Positions 1-8,655 of a stretch of DNA of 64,000 bases are shown one piece after another. The translations under genes were made by a program, and so were the position numbers. How positions within the stretch are numbered: position 1 is the stretch's first letter; every line of letters starts with the position of its first letter. Origin of the DNA: Phil1 sp040767925 (GTDB lineage Bacteria; Bacillota; Clostridia; Christensenellales; CAG-138); NCBI GenBank assembly GCA_040767925.1, contig JAXGNN010000002.1, forward strand, positions 372,001 through 436,000, written 5' to 3'. The notes under the pieces are model-generated. The model ran no database searches and was not told the origin of the DNA. It saw nothing but the letters and a program-made list of their open reading frames with translations.

Positions 1-146
1 CTGATAGGCGTAAGCACAACGTCCCACTTTCCGCTTTGCGCCGCAGCAAACGATTCATGAGAGATTGGAATCCCCCATTCCCACCCCGCTTCTACCCAGC
101 GGTCGATTGTTTTTGCATTTATTTCGGTGTAGCTCTCTTTATCCAT
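1..146 (-). CDS. Class I SAM-dependent methyltransferase, N-terminal fragment (cut by window edge)
   Basis: Forty-eight codons open from an ATG at 146 and run off the left edge. The translation begins MDKESYTEINAKTIDRW and continues with GWEWGIPISHE and KWDVVLTP, the N-terminal signature I know from a family of clostridial class I SAM-dependent methyltransferases, in which the cofactor-binding Rossmann fold follows. That fold lies outside the window, so substrate and activity cannot be judged. Base composition is lower in GC than the chromosome right of 14 kb. Family assignment is from memory of the N-terminus only. Confidence 0.6.
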   Translation of the reverse strand, partial: MDKESYTEINAKTIDRWVEAGWEWGIPISHESFAAAQSGKWDVVLTPI

Positions 147-296
147 CGTCCTGTTCAGCTTCCGTATTAATTTACCGATACCCGCAAATTCAAAGCTCGT
201 TCTAAACAATTCTGTTTAGATTTCGTGATGGGTTCTTACTCCATTTGATGCCAGTTATCCACAGGACATTTCAGGATAAATTCGCCGCAACCTTCT

Positions 297-731
297 TCAC
301 TCGGCTGTAAAATCGATATCATACCTTGTTCCATTGGAAAAAAGCACACCGTCCGTCAACCGGATGCGCAGAACGCAGGTGTTGGGATCGTTTTCGTCAG
401 TATGTCCGTTGTCATACCACTGCGCAAATACCGCACGCAATTTTGACATAATCTCGGCGTTTTTTTCATCACGCACATAACCAAGATTTTCGCCGATGCC
501 GTGAGCGGTAAACCATTCCCCGCAGATTGCGACCTCCGGGTTCGATTGCATCTGCTTCATTTTGTTTGACAGCGCATGTGTAACGGCATAAAACGAGCCG
601 TCCTCATAATAGCCGTTCACGGTACGCACAGCAGGGCGCTTGCCATCTATGGTCGCAACGGAAATCAGCGTATCATGTCCGAACCGTTCATTCATAATCA
701 ACAGTGCTTGCGGTGTGATTTTTGCATTCAT
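297..731 (-). CDS. Pyridoxamine 5'-phosphate oxidase-like flavin-binding protein
   Basis: A 144-residue protein with the compact split-barrel pattern of the PNPOx-like superfamily: an N-terminal helix (PQALLIMNERFG), the strand pair TLISVATIDGKRPAVRTVNGYY, FYAVTHALSNKMKQMQSNPEVAICGEW and a C-terminal barrel strand. Such short proteins bind FMN or F420 and reduce small molecules in the cytoplasm; the substrate cannot be predicted. I chose the ATG at 731, preceded by AAAGG ten bases upstream. A GTG at 776 would add 15 residues but has its ribosome-binding sequence overlapping the start. It stands alone between the truncated methyltransferase gene and the proposed left end of the mobile element. 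Confidence 0.7.
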   Translation of the reverse strand: MNAKITPQALLIMNERFGHDTLISVATIDGKRPAVRTVNGYYEDGSFYAVTHALSNKMKQMQSNPEVAICGEWFTAHGIGENLGYVRDEKNAEIMSKLRAVFAQWYDNGHTDENDPNTCVLRIRLTDGVLFSNGTRYDIDFTAE

Positions 732-805
732 GCCTGCAATACCTTTCAATTGTAAATAGCCTGCCTTGTTGAGCACCCCTTAGACTTGCAAGCTTACCGC
801 GACTT

Positions 806-815
806 ACTCCCACTC
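806..815 (+). other. Candidate attL core
   Basis: ACTCCCACTC, identical and in direct orientation to the sequence spanning the end of guaA at 14023-14032. The orientation fits insertion of the intervening DNA by site-specific recombination. Ten bases alone could match by chance; the paired arm-like repeats nearby support it. Confidence 0.4.
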
Positions 816-900
816 GCCGAGTTAATCTCGTTTCTAAACTTTTTCGTTTAAATATTTTAATTCCATTTGATAGGATATGATTTCAGTTATCCTTATCCTA

Positions 901-957
901 ACGGGTTGCCGAACTTTTGCTATCAAATATACGGGTTGCCGAACTTTTGCTATCAAA
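901..957 (+). repeat. Two-copy 30-bp-period direct repeat with TGCTATCAAA motifs (candidate left arm sites)
   Basis: A 27-bp sequence starting ACGGGTTGCCGAAC occurs at 901-927 and again at 931-957, exactly 30 bp apart. Each copy ends in TGCTATCAAA, also found in a pair near the other end of the element. It lies in the 339-bp stretch 816-1154 between the proposed left end and hsdM, in which I see no gene; the open frame at 867-1100 is built largely from the repeat. Confidence 0.55.
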
Positions 958-1154
958 AATCTATCGGCTGGTCGCTATCGCAGGTCGCATTCACTGTATT
1001 CTTGCGAGTGGTTTACGGGTTAAGTGAGGATACTATTGCGAATGCTTATGCTCGCTCTCTTGGAGTACATTCTGAACGAGCTTGCCTGGATTGTTCATAG
1101 TGTGCAAGGGTACTCCACGTCTTCCCAAATCAACAACTTTCAACCTCCTTTGAT

Positions 1155-2903
1155 TCAAGGTAGCTCTGGCAAACCAAGTTCCTTTAAGAACTGATTGTGC
1201 TTTGCCTTTGCTTTTTTTATAGCATCTTCAGTTTCATCAAGATTCTTTTTCACTGCCGCAAGATCAACAATTTCTTCTTCCGCAGCTGTACTCACATATT
1301 TTGATATGTTGAGATTAAAACCGTTCTTTTTAATCTCTTCCATTGATACGCGGCGCGAATATTTCTTGTCCTCTTCTTTACGGAACTGATAGGTGTCAAC
1401 AATCTTGTCGATATGCTCAGGTAGCAAGACATTTTGACGTTTACCTTTATCAAAGTATTCGCTCGCATTAATAAACAACACGTCGTCGAATTTCTTGCAC
1501 TTTTTAAGCACAAGAATGCAAACCGGAATGCCTGTCGAGAAAAAGAGATTTGCGGGCAACCCAATAATAGTGTCGATATTCCCATCTTTGAGTAGCTTCG
1601 TTCTGATTTTTTCTTCTGTACCACCACGGAATAAAACACCATGAGGCAAAATAATTGCCATAGTGCCTTCGTCACTCAAAAAATGGAACCCATGCAGCAG
1701 GAAAGCAAAGTCAGCTGCAGACTTTGGGGCAAGTCCATAGCTTTTAAAGCGGAAATCTTCAGCCAGTGTATCGTTAGGCTCCCAGCGGTAGCTGAAAGGC
1801 GGATTCGCAACAACTGCGTCACATTTCAATTTTTTTGCCGGGTTCATTTCATTTAAGATATCCCAGTCATTTAACAGCGAGTCTCCATGAAAAATTTGAA
1901 ACTCAGTATCCTTAAATCCATGAAGAAGCATGTTCATGCGCGCAAGGTTGTAAGTTGTTATGTTCTTTTCTTGCCCATATATCTGGCTAATGCTGTTTGG
2001 TTCAAGATGCTTTTTAACATTGATTAGCAGTGAAGCCGAACCACAAGCAAAGTCCAGCAAATTATTAATATATGGCTTTTTGCCTGCACTGGGATTTTGG
2101 CTGTCAAGTATAACAATGCGTGACAGGATGGTAGAGATCTGCTGGGGAGTATAAAACTCTCCGGCTTTTTTGCCTGAGCCTGCCGCAAATTGACCAATTA
2201 AGTATTCATAAGCATTTCCTAAAAGATCGGTTTCGTTTGAAAATTCAGAAAGCCCTTCGGCAATTTCAGTAATGATTGCACACAGCATTGCATTTCGCGC
2301 TGAATAGTTTTTCCCAAGCTTGTCAGAGTCAAGATTGACCTCAGAGAATAAGCCTTGAAATGCGCTGTCAAAGGATTCATTTTCAATATACTTGAATCCC
2401 TGTTGCAGAATTTTTAACAAATCGCTACTTTGTGTTCTCGCCAACTCATATATATTGCTCCATAAAAAGTCCGGTTGAATTACATAGTGTACCTTACGGC
2501 GCATTTGCTTTTCGAAAATCGCCACATCATCCTTGTTTTTTGCATACCAAACAGCAAGGGGTGTCGCCTTCTTTTCCTCTTTTGGCTTGAGATAATCTTG
2601 TTCTCCTAGTTTTTTAGCAAACTCAATTAGAAAAGCTGCTCCTGGAATACTATTGGACTTTGCAGAGTCCTTGTCCTCGTTCTGTTTTCTTTCAGCAGTA
2701 GCATTAATTAAATTAGCTTCGCATTGCTCGTAGTCTTTACCAAGCTCTTTCTTTGCCGCCTCCTCATAGTTGTCAGAGAGGTAGCGCAAGAAGAGAAAAG
2801 ACAACATATAATCGCGGAAGTCGTCGGGATTCATGGCTCCGCGCAGTTTGTCGGCTATTGCCCATAGGGTTGCCCCTAATTGTTTTTGTTGCGTGTTATT
2901 CAT
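1155..2903 (-). CDS. hsdM: Type I restriction-modification DNA methyltransferase subunit HsdM
   Basis: A 582-residue N6-adenine methyltransferase subunit. The N-terminal HsdM helical domain (QQKQLGATLWAIADKLRG) is followed by the SAM-binding motif DFACGSAS near residues 284-291 and the catalytic NPPF motif near 367-370. With HsdS it forms the modification complex and with HsdR the restriction complex. I start at the ATG at 2903 (MNNTQQ), preceded by AGGTGG at good spacing; an upstream in-frame start at 2930 lacks such a site. Its first 8 bases overlap the end of the prrC-like gene, so it is the last gene of an hsdR-hsdS-prrC-hsdM operon. Having M last is unusual for this family. Confidence 0.95.
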   Translation of the reverse strand: MNNTQQKQLGATLWAIADKLRGAMNPDDFRDYMLSFLFLRYLSDNYEEAAKKELGKDYEQCEANLINATAERKQNEDKDSAKSNSIPGAAFLIEFAKKLGEQDYLKPKEEKKATPLAVWYAKNKDDVAIFEKQMRRKVHYVIQPDFLWSNIYELARTQSSDLLKILQQGFKYIENESFDSAFQGLFSEVNLDSDKLGKNYSARNAMLCAIITEIAEGLSEFSNETDLLGNAYEYLIGQFAAGSGKKAGEFYTPQQISTILSRIVILDSQNPSAGKKPYINNLLDFACGSASLLINVKKHLEPNSISQIYGQEKNITTYNLARMNMLLHGFKDTEFQIFHGDSLLNDWDILNEMNPAKKLKCDAVVANPPFSYRWEPNDTLAEDFRFKSYGLAPKSAADFAFLLHGFHFLSDEGTMAIILPHGVLFRGGTEEKIRTKLLKDGNIDTIIGLPANLFFSTGIPVCILVLKKCKKFDDVLFINASEYFDKGKRQNVLLPEHIDKIVDTYQFRKEEDKKYSRRVSMEEIKKNGFNLNISKYVSTAAEEEIVDLAAVKKNLDETEDAIKKAKAKHNQFLKELGLPELP

Positions 2904-4007
2904 CGTTACCACCACCTGTATGTAATACAAAATTATATTTGTTTTGAAGTCTATTAAACACGTTTATGAAAAGCTCTTCGTTATCGGGGACCAATTCTTT
3001 CGCCTCGTATCGAAAAACAGTTTTATGGGACAATGTATTTACTATTCGGGCTACATCATCGGTATCCTCTATTCCGATCTGCTCAAGCACATATGATATT
3101 CGTCCAACGCCAAGAAATGAAGCAATGTTTTCCAAGACTTGTCTTAATATCGCAAAATGATACGCATATAATTGCTTATCGTTTATCGCAAGCTGTAACA
3201 TTTGCAGTAACTCAAGATGATAAAGAAAAACATCTTTTCTACAATCCAACAATAACAGCTCATTCGTCGTGCTTTTTAATATATATAATTGTGTAAGTTT
3301 TTTATATGAAGATGCTTTTTCGCCCTTTGTCAGCCAGTCTGAAAGAACAGAGAAAAAACCTACGTGGTGAGTGGTAATAATTATTTTCCTATTCTCACAG
3401 TGCTCATCAATTAAATCCATAATTGTTGACGCTGTCACAAAGATGTTATGGTCATCTAAACTTGAAACGGGATCATCAATAAAAAAGTGACTGTTTTGCT
3501 CGCCAGCCCATCCCTGAATATCAAACATCGCAAGAAATAAGCACCATATAAAAACTTGTTGCTCACCACGAGAGATTTTATAGCCGCTGGCCGTTCTTCG
3601 CCTTCTGATTGTGGATAAAAACTTATCGATTCAATCCCAAACGAAATATCGGTGTGATAATTAAATGTAAAGTCAAACTTTGGTTTATATGCCGCGAGTT
3701 TTTCTCTAAGCTTTTCTTCATCTAATGCAGAATGATACTGATTCAAACTCGAATGCATGACGTTCAGTTTTATCGGAGAACCTACATTTTCTGTATCGTT
3801 ATCCCAAATAAATAAATCTTCACTATACGCATTATAATAAACACCGGAATGATTTCCGTTGTTCAGTTCTTTGGTAACATTCTTGTATTCAACTGAAAAC
3901 CGTGTTTTGCCTGTTCCATTAAAAGCAAATACTAAAATAATATTTTTCCCTGATTCAACGAGCTGCCTCGCCAAAGCTTTTACATTTTCATCTGAAACAG
4001 CACTCAT
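2896..4007 (-). pseudogene. prrC: PrrC-type anticodon nuclease, split by a one-base frameshift
   Basis: Read across one frameshift this is a 370-residue protein close in length to E. coli PrrC (396 aa as I recall). The first frame (4007 to about 3576) has the Walker A AFNGTGKT at residues 28-35 and YYNAYSEDLFIWDND; the second has KISRGEQQVFIW, the Walker B/signature block FFIDDPVSSLDD and IITTHH. The C-terminal nuclease domain keeps R289, E293 and H328 (spacing 4 and 35), matching PrrC's Arg320/Glu324/His356 triad. PrrC cleaves the tRNA-Lys anticodon loop when phage proteins disturb the type I enzyme that silences it. The gene sits between hsdS (ATGA overlap) and hsdM. The frames join at an A4 run (3576-3579): one missing A, a reading error, or a -1 slip would each explain it. 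Confidence 0.88.
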
Positions 4008-5209
4008 TCGCCTACCTCCTCAATAGAAAGGAGCAGGCCTTGCATTAAGCCTTTTTTGTGGGCCTTCAGTGCTTCAATCTTTTTGGCTTGCTCGGTTATG
4101 CGGTCATCAATGCTGGATAGGCAACCGGCGATTTTCTGTTGTTCCTTTTCGTTTGGCAATGGAATGGGTATGATATCCAGCTTTGCCCTATTCAATTTTG
4201 GCTGGGCCATGCCTGTAAGGAAGTCCTCCAAATTAATACTATTTATATAGTTTTCAACCATAACTTGTGTATTGCTATTTGGGAATTTGAGTACATGTGC
4301 ATGGTTGTTTACCCAAGTTTTGCCCGAAATACTAAATGCGATGGGGTATGTGCGCGCTACTAAATTAGCCCCATCTTCCGAAACGCACAGTAATACTTCG
4401 TCAAAAATAAAACCGTCAACATAATCGACAATACCAGATGCACCGTAATAAGGCGTAAAGCCTTTTTTTCTATCCTTCTCCGTTATTGGAATCCTTCTTG
4501 AATCCAAGTTTTCGCATACTTCACTCAATGGACTAATTACCCACTCTCGACTATCCCTAAATTCCGGGAACCTCAACTCAGGCAAAGTTTTCCCCTCGGC
4601 GGGAAACAGCTTCTGCATAAGGCCTTTTTTATGCGCCTTGAGAGCCTCAAGCTTTTTGTCTTCTGCGGAGATAAGGTCATCAATGGAAGATAGACAATCG
4701 GCGATTTTTTGTTGTTCATCGCCCAAGGGATGAGCAACGGATATTCGGGAGAGCGCATCATACTTTAAACTCAATGTGTCATTGACTAATCCTTGAGAAT
4801 TAGCATGAAATTTCTTTATCATATTGAATGTTTTAAAGTAATAGTAAAAAAATAAACCATTATTACCGCTTTGGGGGGTACATACTGTATAGGCTGGACT
4901 TACTATACCCTCGACATTTGAGTAAGCGCATCTACCTTGCCACATCCGCATTGTGTTATATACAATATCTCCAATACAAATTCTAAGGTACTTCGTTTTA
5001 TCAGAATTAGAAGTATCTTTTTTATTTGAGTTTACTTGAGGAATAATTCCATGCTCGTCTGTTAATGACATTAAAGGTAATGAAATAAAACCACTTTCTT
5101 GCCTATTGTAAAATACTTCACCAATTTTTGATTTCTGCCATTCTACTATACCCTCAAATTCGGGAAATCTTAGCCTCGGCACCAACGCTGTTTTCTTATT
5201 TTTACTCAT
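4004..5209 (-). CDS. hsdS: Type I restriction-modification specificity subunit HsdS
   Basis: A 401-residue specificity subunit with two target-recognition domains, each opening with the pattern RFPEF followed by W and a GEV/SEV turn, and each closed by a conserved helical region containing EQQKIADCLSSIDDLI or EQQKIAGCLSSIDDRI plus KKGLMQ. The repeated spacer helices act as a molecular ruler and dock two HsdM subunits. The two recognition halves differ in sequence, so a bipartite asymmetric DNA target is expected but cannot be read from the protein. It overlaps hsdR by 8 bp upstream and the prrC-like gene by 4 bp downstream. The near-identical repeat helices are typical points for domain exchange. 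Confidence 0.95.
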   Translation of the reverse strand: MSKNKKTALVPRLRFPEFEGIVEWQKSKIGEVFYNRQESGFISLPLMSLTDEHGIIPQVNSNKKDTSNSDKTKYLRICIGDIVYNTMRMWQGRCAYSNVEGIVSPAYTVCTPQSGNNGLFFYYYFKTFNMIKKFHANSQGLVNDTLSLKYDALSRISVAHPLGDEQQKIADCLSSIDDLISAEDKKLEALKAHKKGLMQKLFPAEGKTLPELRFPEFRDSREWVISPLSEVCENLDSRRIPITEKDRKKGFTPYYGASGIVDYVDGFIFDEVLLCVSEDGANLVARTYPIAFSISGKTWVNNHAHVLKFPNSNTQVMVENYINSINLEDFLTGMAQPKLNRAKLDIIPIPLPNEKEQQKIAGCLSSIDDRITEQAKKIEALKAHKKGLMQGLLLSIEEVGE

Positions 5210-8200
5210 ATGCCTTTAACCCCGCAATCACGCGCCCGCCCGCAAGCTTTTTCAGCAGTGGAATCAAATCGTCCATTAATTCAGGCTCCTTCTTTGCCCG
5301 ATCTCTCCATGAGAGGTTTAACGGGGCCAATAAGTCAGTCAACTTTTCGCCGTCAAAAATCATACGCCCTATAATTTCATCTACAAAGGCTTGCAACGAT
5401 GCAGGCTGTAAACCATGCTTACCAGCGAGCGATGCCATTCCCTTAGCCAATTTTTCATCTTTGAATATTTTATAACCTTCTTTTATTGCCTTTTCATCCA
5501 AGCCTTTTCCGGCTTCCAGCGTATTGATATACGCAATAATATCATCGCGCTCATCCATCATATTTGAACTTGAGCTGAGCAAACCGATGAGCTGCTCGCG
5601 GCTCATTTTTTCTTTTTTAGGCACGTCGGGCTGTGTGTATTTCGATATCAAAGACATGATGTAGTCATAATCAATTATGGCAGAAGAAAACAGAACAAAC
5701 TCAAAATCGAGTTGTTCGATAGCAGGATCTTTGTCTTCGATATCCTTACCCTGTTGCGCTTTTAACTGTTGGGCGGTCTCTATATAGACACCGCGGAAGG
5801 CACGCAGAGTATCTTCAGGCAATAGCTCTTCAATCTTCGCCACTTGCTCTTCTTTAATATCTGTATATTGGTCGAGCTGCGTTTTGAGGCGCTGCACCTC
5901 TTTGAATTTATTGATAAATTCGCTTCGTGCGGCGTCCCCTTTGAGATTGCTCACTTGCTCAGGCTTACACTCCAAACCCTGTGACTCCATAAACTTTTCA
6001 AGCTCGGATACTGCCTTGTCCAGCTTTTCGACGACAACAGGAGCCGGGTCAACAAGCCAAATTTCTTTTGCTCTGTCTCTGTATTTTTTACCAGAGAATA
6101 GCGCAATTGCTTCATTAACCTCTTTCTCTTGGCCTCTAAAGTCAAGAATATTCCCGTATGGCTTCGTGTCGTTTAGAATGCGGTTCGTTCTTGAAAACGC
6201 TTGAATCAAGCCGTGCTGCTTTAAGTTCTTATCAACATACAAGGTGTTAAGATACTTGGAATCAAACCCGGTTAGAAGCATATCCACGACGATGGTTATG
6301 TCGATTTTATTTTTATGAGGATAGTCCGAGTTTGGGTATTTTTGGTCTTTGATGCGTTGCTGTACATCCTGATAATACAAATCAAAATCATTAATGCTGT
6401 GACTTGTGCCATACATCAAGTTATATTTATCCATAATACGTTCAAGGGCCGCCTTCTTCTTCTCTGGCTCTTTTTCATTATCGGCTTTTTCTTGCTGTAA
6501 ATCTTCTTGCAGTTGCTTGACATCTTTGTTTCCTTCGGCTGGCGGAGAAAACACGCAGACGATATTTAGCGGCGTAAAGGCCTCCCCCTCGTTCCTGCTG
6601 CGCTCATCCTGCAACGAACTAAAGAGTTCAAAATACTCGATTGCATCGTTGATAGACGCAGTCGCAAAAATGGCGTTATAGCGTCTGCCATTGGTGGCGG
6701 CGTCATGTTTTGAAATTATCGACTCGGCTACTGCTTTTTTACTTAAAACATCTGGAGCTTTCGCGGCCTTTTTAACATCCTCCGGCTTGAAATAGTCAAT
6801 GTGAAAGCGGAGCACATTACGGTCATCAATAGCATTTGTAATTGTATAGGCATGTAGTTCTTTTTGGAAAACATCCTCCGTCGTGATATAAGAGCCAACT
6901 GTGCCATCAATCTTTTTGTAGGTAGCGTTTTCTTCAAATATTGGTGTTCCTGTAAACCCGAAAAGCTGTGCCTTCGGGAAAAAGATTTTTATTGCCTCGT
7001 GATTGTCTCCGAACTGAGAGCGGTGGCATTCGTCAAAAATAATGACTATACGCTTGTTAGCAAGCTTTGCTAAGCGATCTTTATAGGTCAATTCGCCCCT
7101 CTTCTTTTTTTCCTGATTGCGTTTACTATCTTCATCAAGAGCGAGGCCGAGCTTTTGAATTGTCGTAACAATGACTTTATCACGATAATCATCGGAAGTA
7201 AGCCGTTTCACTAGGCTTTCTGTGTTGGTATTCTCTTCAACGCAACCTTCTTGGAATTTATTAAACTCCAAGCGAGTTTGCCTATCAAGGTCTTTTCGAT
7301 CAACAACGAATAAGCATTTTTCTATTTCAGGATTGTCCTTCAATAGCGTTGATGCCTTAAATGACGTAAGTGTTTTTCCACTTCCTGTTGTATGCCAGAT
7401 ATAACCGTTACCACGATTCTGATCTATGCAGTCCACAATAGCCTTGACAGCATAAATCTGGTAAGGACGCATAATCATCAATCTCTGTTCACTTACAACA
7501 AGCACCATGTAGCGGCTTATTAATTGCCCAAGGGTACATTTGGAGAGAAATTTTTCAGCAAAAACGTGAAGATGCGTGATTTTATTGTTGTCGTCATCTG
7601 CCATTTGATAAATTGGCAAAAAACGCTCATCTGAATTAAAAGAAAAATGCTCCTTGGGGTTGTTTGCAAAATAATATGTGTTGGTCTCATTGCTCACAAT
7701 AAAGAGCTGCATAAAGCAAAGCAACGAATTTGCATATCCATTCCCCGGATCATTTTTATATTCTACAATCTGTTCCATTGCCCTTTTGGGCGTAATTTGG
7801 AGTGTTTTAAGTTCTACCTGAACAACAGGAACTCCGTTAATGAGTATAATGACATCATAACGGTGATTGCTGTTTTCTGTGTTAATGCGCAGTTGGTTTA
7901 TAACTTCATACTCGTTTTTGCACCAGTCCTTGATATTGACAAGCGTGTATTGAAGCGGCGTATCGTCATCACGTTTGAAGGTATTTATTTCTCGCAAAGT
8001 TTTAGCCGCAGTGAATACTTCCGGTGTGATAATTACCTCTCTGAGGCGCGCAAATTCAGAATCGCTTAACTTTACACGATTCAATCTTTCAAAATGCTCT
8101 CTAAAATTAGCCTCAAGCGAGGCACGATCTCTAATGTCCTCGCGGTAAGTATATTTTAAATCTTGAAGCTTTTGTATAAATGCCATCTCTATTTGATTTT

Positions 8201-8210
8201 CAGATTTCAT
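5202..8210 (-). CDS. hsdR: Type I restriction endonuclease subunit HsdR
   Basis: A 1,002-residue motor and nuclease subunit. Residues about 119-135 hold the PD-(D/E)xK nuclease core (RYDVIILINGVP then VELK); the translocase has Walker A TTGSGKT at 274-280, the DECHRSQFG box near 390, a GFTGTPIF motif and the second RecA fold with LLTGFDSKYLNTLYVDK and QAFSRTNR. It pumps DNA past the bound complex and cuts at collision sites when the target is unmethylated. I use the ATG at 8210, with AGGAG eight bases upstream; a TTG at 8216 is too close to that site. It is the first large gene of the operon, downstream of an XRE regulator. Confidence 0.95.
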   Translation of the reverse strand: MKSENQIEMAFIQKLQDLKYTYREDIRDRASLEANFREHFERLNRVKLSDSEFARLREVIITPEVFTAAKTLREINTFKRDDDTPLQYTLVNIKDWCKNEYEVINQLRINTENSNHRYDVIILINGVPVVQVELKTLQITPKRAMEQIVEYKNDPGNGYANSLLCFMQLFIVSNETNTYYFANNPKEHFSFNSDERFLPIYQMADDDNNKITHLHVFAEKFLSKCTLGQLISRYMVLVVSEQRLMIMRPYQIYAVKAIVDCIDQNRGNGYIWHTTGSGKTLTSFKASTLLKDNPEIEKCLFVVDRKDLDRQTRLEFNKFQEGCVEENTNTESLVKRLTSDDYRDKVIVTTIQKLGLALDEDSKRNQEKKKRGELTYKDRLAKLANKRIVIIFDECHRSQFGDNHEAIKIFFPKAQLFGFTGTPIFEENATYKKIDGTVGSYITTEDVFQKELHAYTITNAIDDRNVLRFHIDYFKPEDVKKAAKAPDVLSKKAVAESIISKHDAATNGRRYNAIFATASINDAIEYFELFSSLQDERSRNEGEAFTPLNIVCVFSPPAEGNKDVKQLQEDLQQEKADNEKEPEKKKAALERIMDKYNLMYGTSHSINDFDLYYQDVQQRIKDQKYPNSDYPHKNKIDITIVVDMLLTGFDSKYLNTLYVDKNLKQHGLIQAFSRTNRILNDTKPYGNILDFRGQEKEVNEAIALFSGKKYRDRAKEIWLVDPAPVVVEKLDKAVSELEKFMESQGLECKPEQVSNLKGDAARSEFINKFKEVQRLKTQLDQYTDIKEEQVAKIEELLPEDTLRAFRGVYIETAQQLKAQQGKDIEDKDPAIEQLDFEFVLFSSAIIDYDYIMSLISKYTQPDVPKKEKMSREQLIGLLSSSSNMMDERDDIIAYINTLEAGKGLDEKAIKEGYKIFKDEKLAKGMASLAGKHGLQPASLQAFVDEIIGRMIFDGEKLTDLLAPLNLSWRDRAKKEPELMDDLIPLLKKLAGGRVIAGLKAYE

Positions 8211-8301
8211 TCCCAAAACTCCTCTTGATTACTTTCCCGTGCACGACCATTGCTACTAAATACCGAGCTAAATGTTCTATTTATCTACCTGCTTATCGCA
8301 A

Positions 8302-8508
8302 TTACCTCTGAACATCTATCTCAACAATATCACTAATATCACAATCCAATGCAGTACATATTTTCACGAGAACATCCGTAGTGACATTCTCATTTTTCCC
8401 AAGTTTCGCCATTGAGGCATGGCTTATGCCGGCCGCCTGACACAAATCTTTTTTCTTCATATCGCGATCTATTAACAGTTTCCATAGCTTTTTATAGCTG
8501 ACAGCCAT
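8302..8508 (-). CDS. Small XRE-family regulator, likely controller of the hsd-prrC operon
   Basis: A 68-residue protein consisting almost entirely of a Cro/CI-type helix-turn-helix (LLIDRDMKKKDLCQAAGISHASMAKLG, then NVTTDVLVKICTALDCDISDIVEI). The start at 8508 has GAGGTG upstream at good spacing. It lies 91 bp upstream of hsdR in the same orientation and behind its own promoter, the position of controller proteins in restriction systems, where repression delays nuclease expression after entry into a new host. The palindromic and repeated CAGCGATT words around the promoter could be its operator. Function is inferred from fold and position. Confidence 0.8.
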   Translation of the reverse strand: MAVSYKKLWKLLIDRDMKKKDLCQAAGISHASMAKLGKNENVTTDVLVKICTALDCDISDIVEIDVQR

Positions 8509-8538
8509 AGCTCTCACCTCGCTAGATATGCTGCGATA

Positions 8539-8590
8539 ATTATAACTCAGCGATTCAGCGTTTACAACACTGAAATCAGCAATCGCTGAT
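8539..8590 (-). promoter_or_regulatory. Promoter and candidate operator of the XRE-hsd-prrC operon
   Basis: On the minus strand a -10 box TATAAT (8544-8539) lies 17 bp from TTGTAA (8567-8562). CAGCGATT occurs at 8548-8555 between the boxes, and its reverse complement AATCGCTG at 8581-8588 is part of the inverted repeat ATCAGC-AATC-GCTGAT (8575-8590). Confidence 0.55.
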
Positions 8591-8655
8591 ATTTGTTAAG
8601 TGTGTAGCGGAGGGAGGGAGTACATCACTGCAACCCCTCCCATCCAAAAACTCTG

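Noticed and set aside
867..1100. A 77-codon open frame left of hsdM
   Set aside because: It is built across the 30-bp direct repeat (NGLPNFCYQ twice), has no ribosome-binding site and no recognizable fold; the repeat is better explained as integrase arm sites.
3456..4007. Two separate small ATPase genes between hsdS and hsdM
   Set aside because: The two frames align end to end with one PrrC protein and join at a single A run, so they are one gene with a frameshift.
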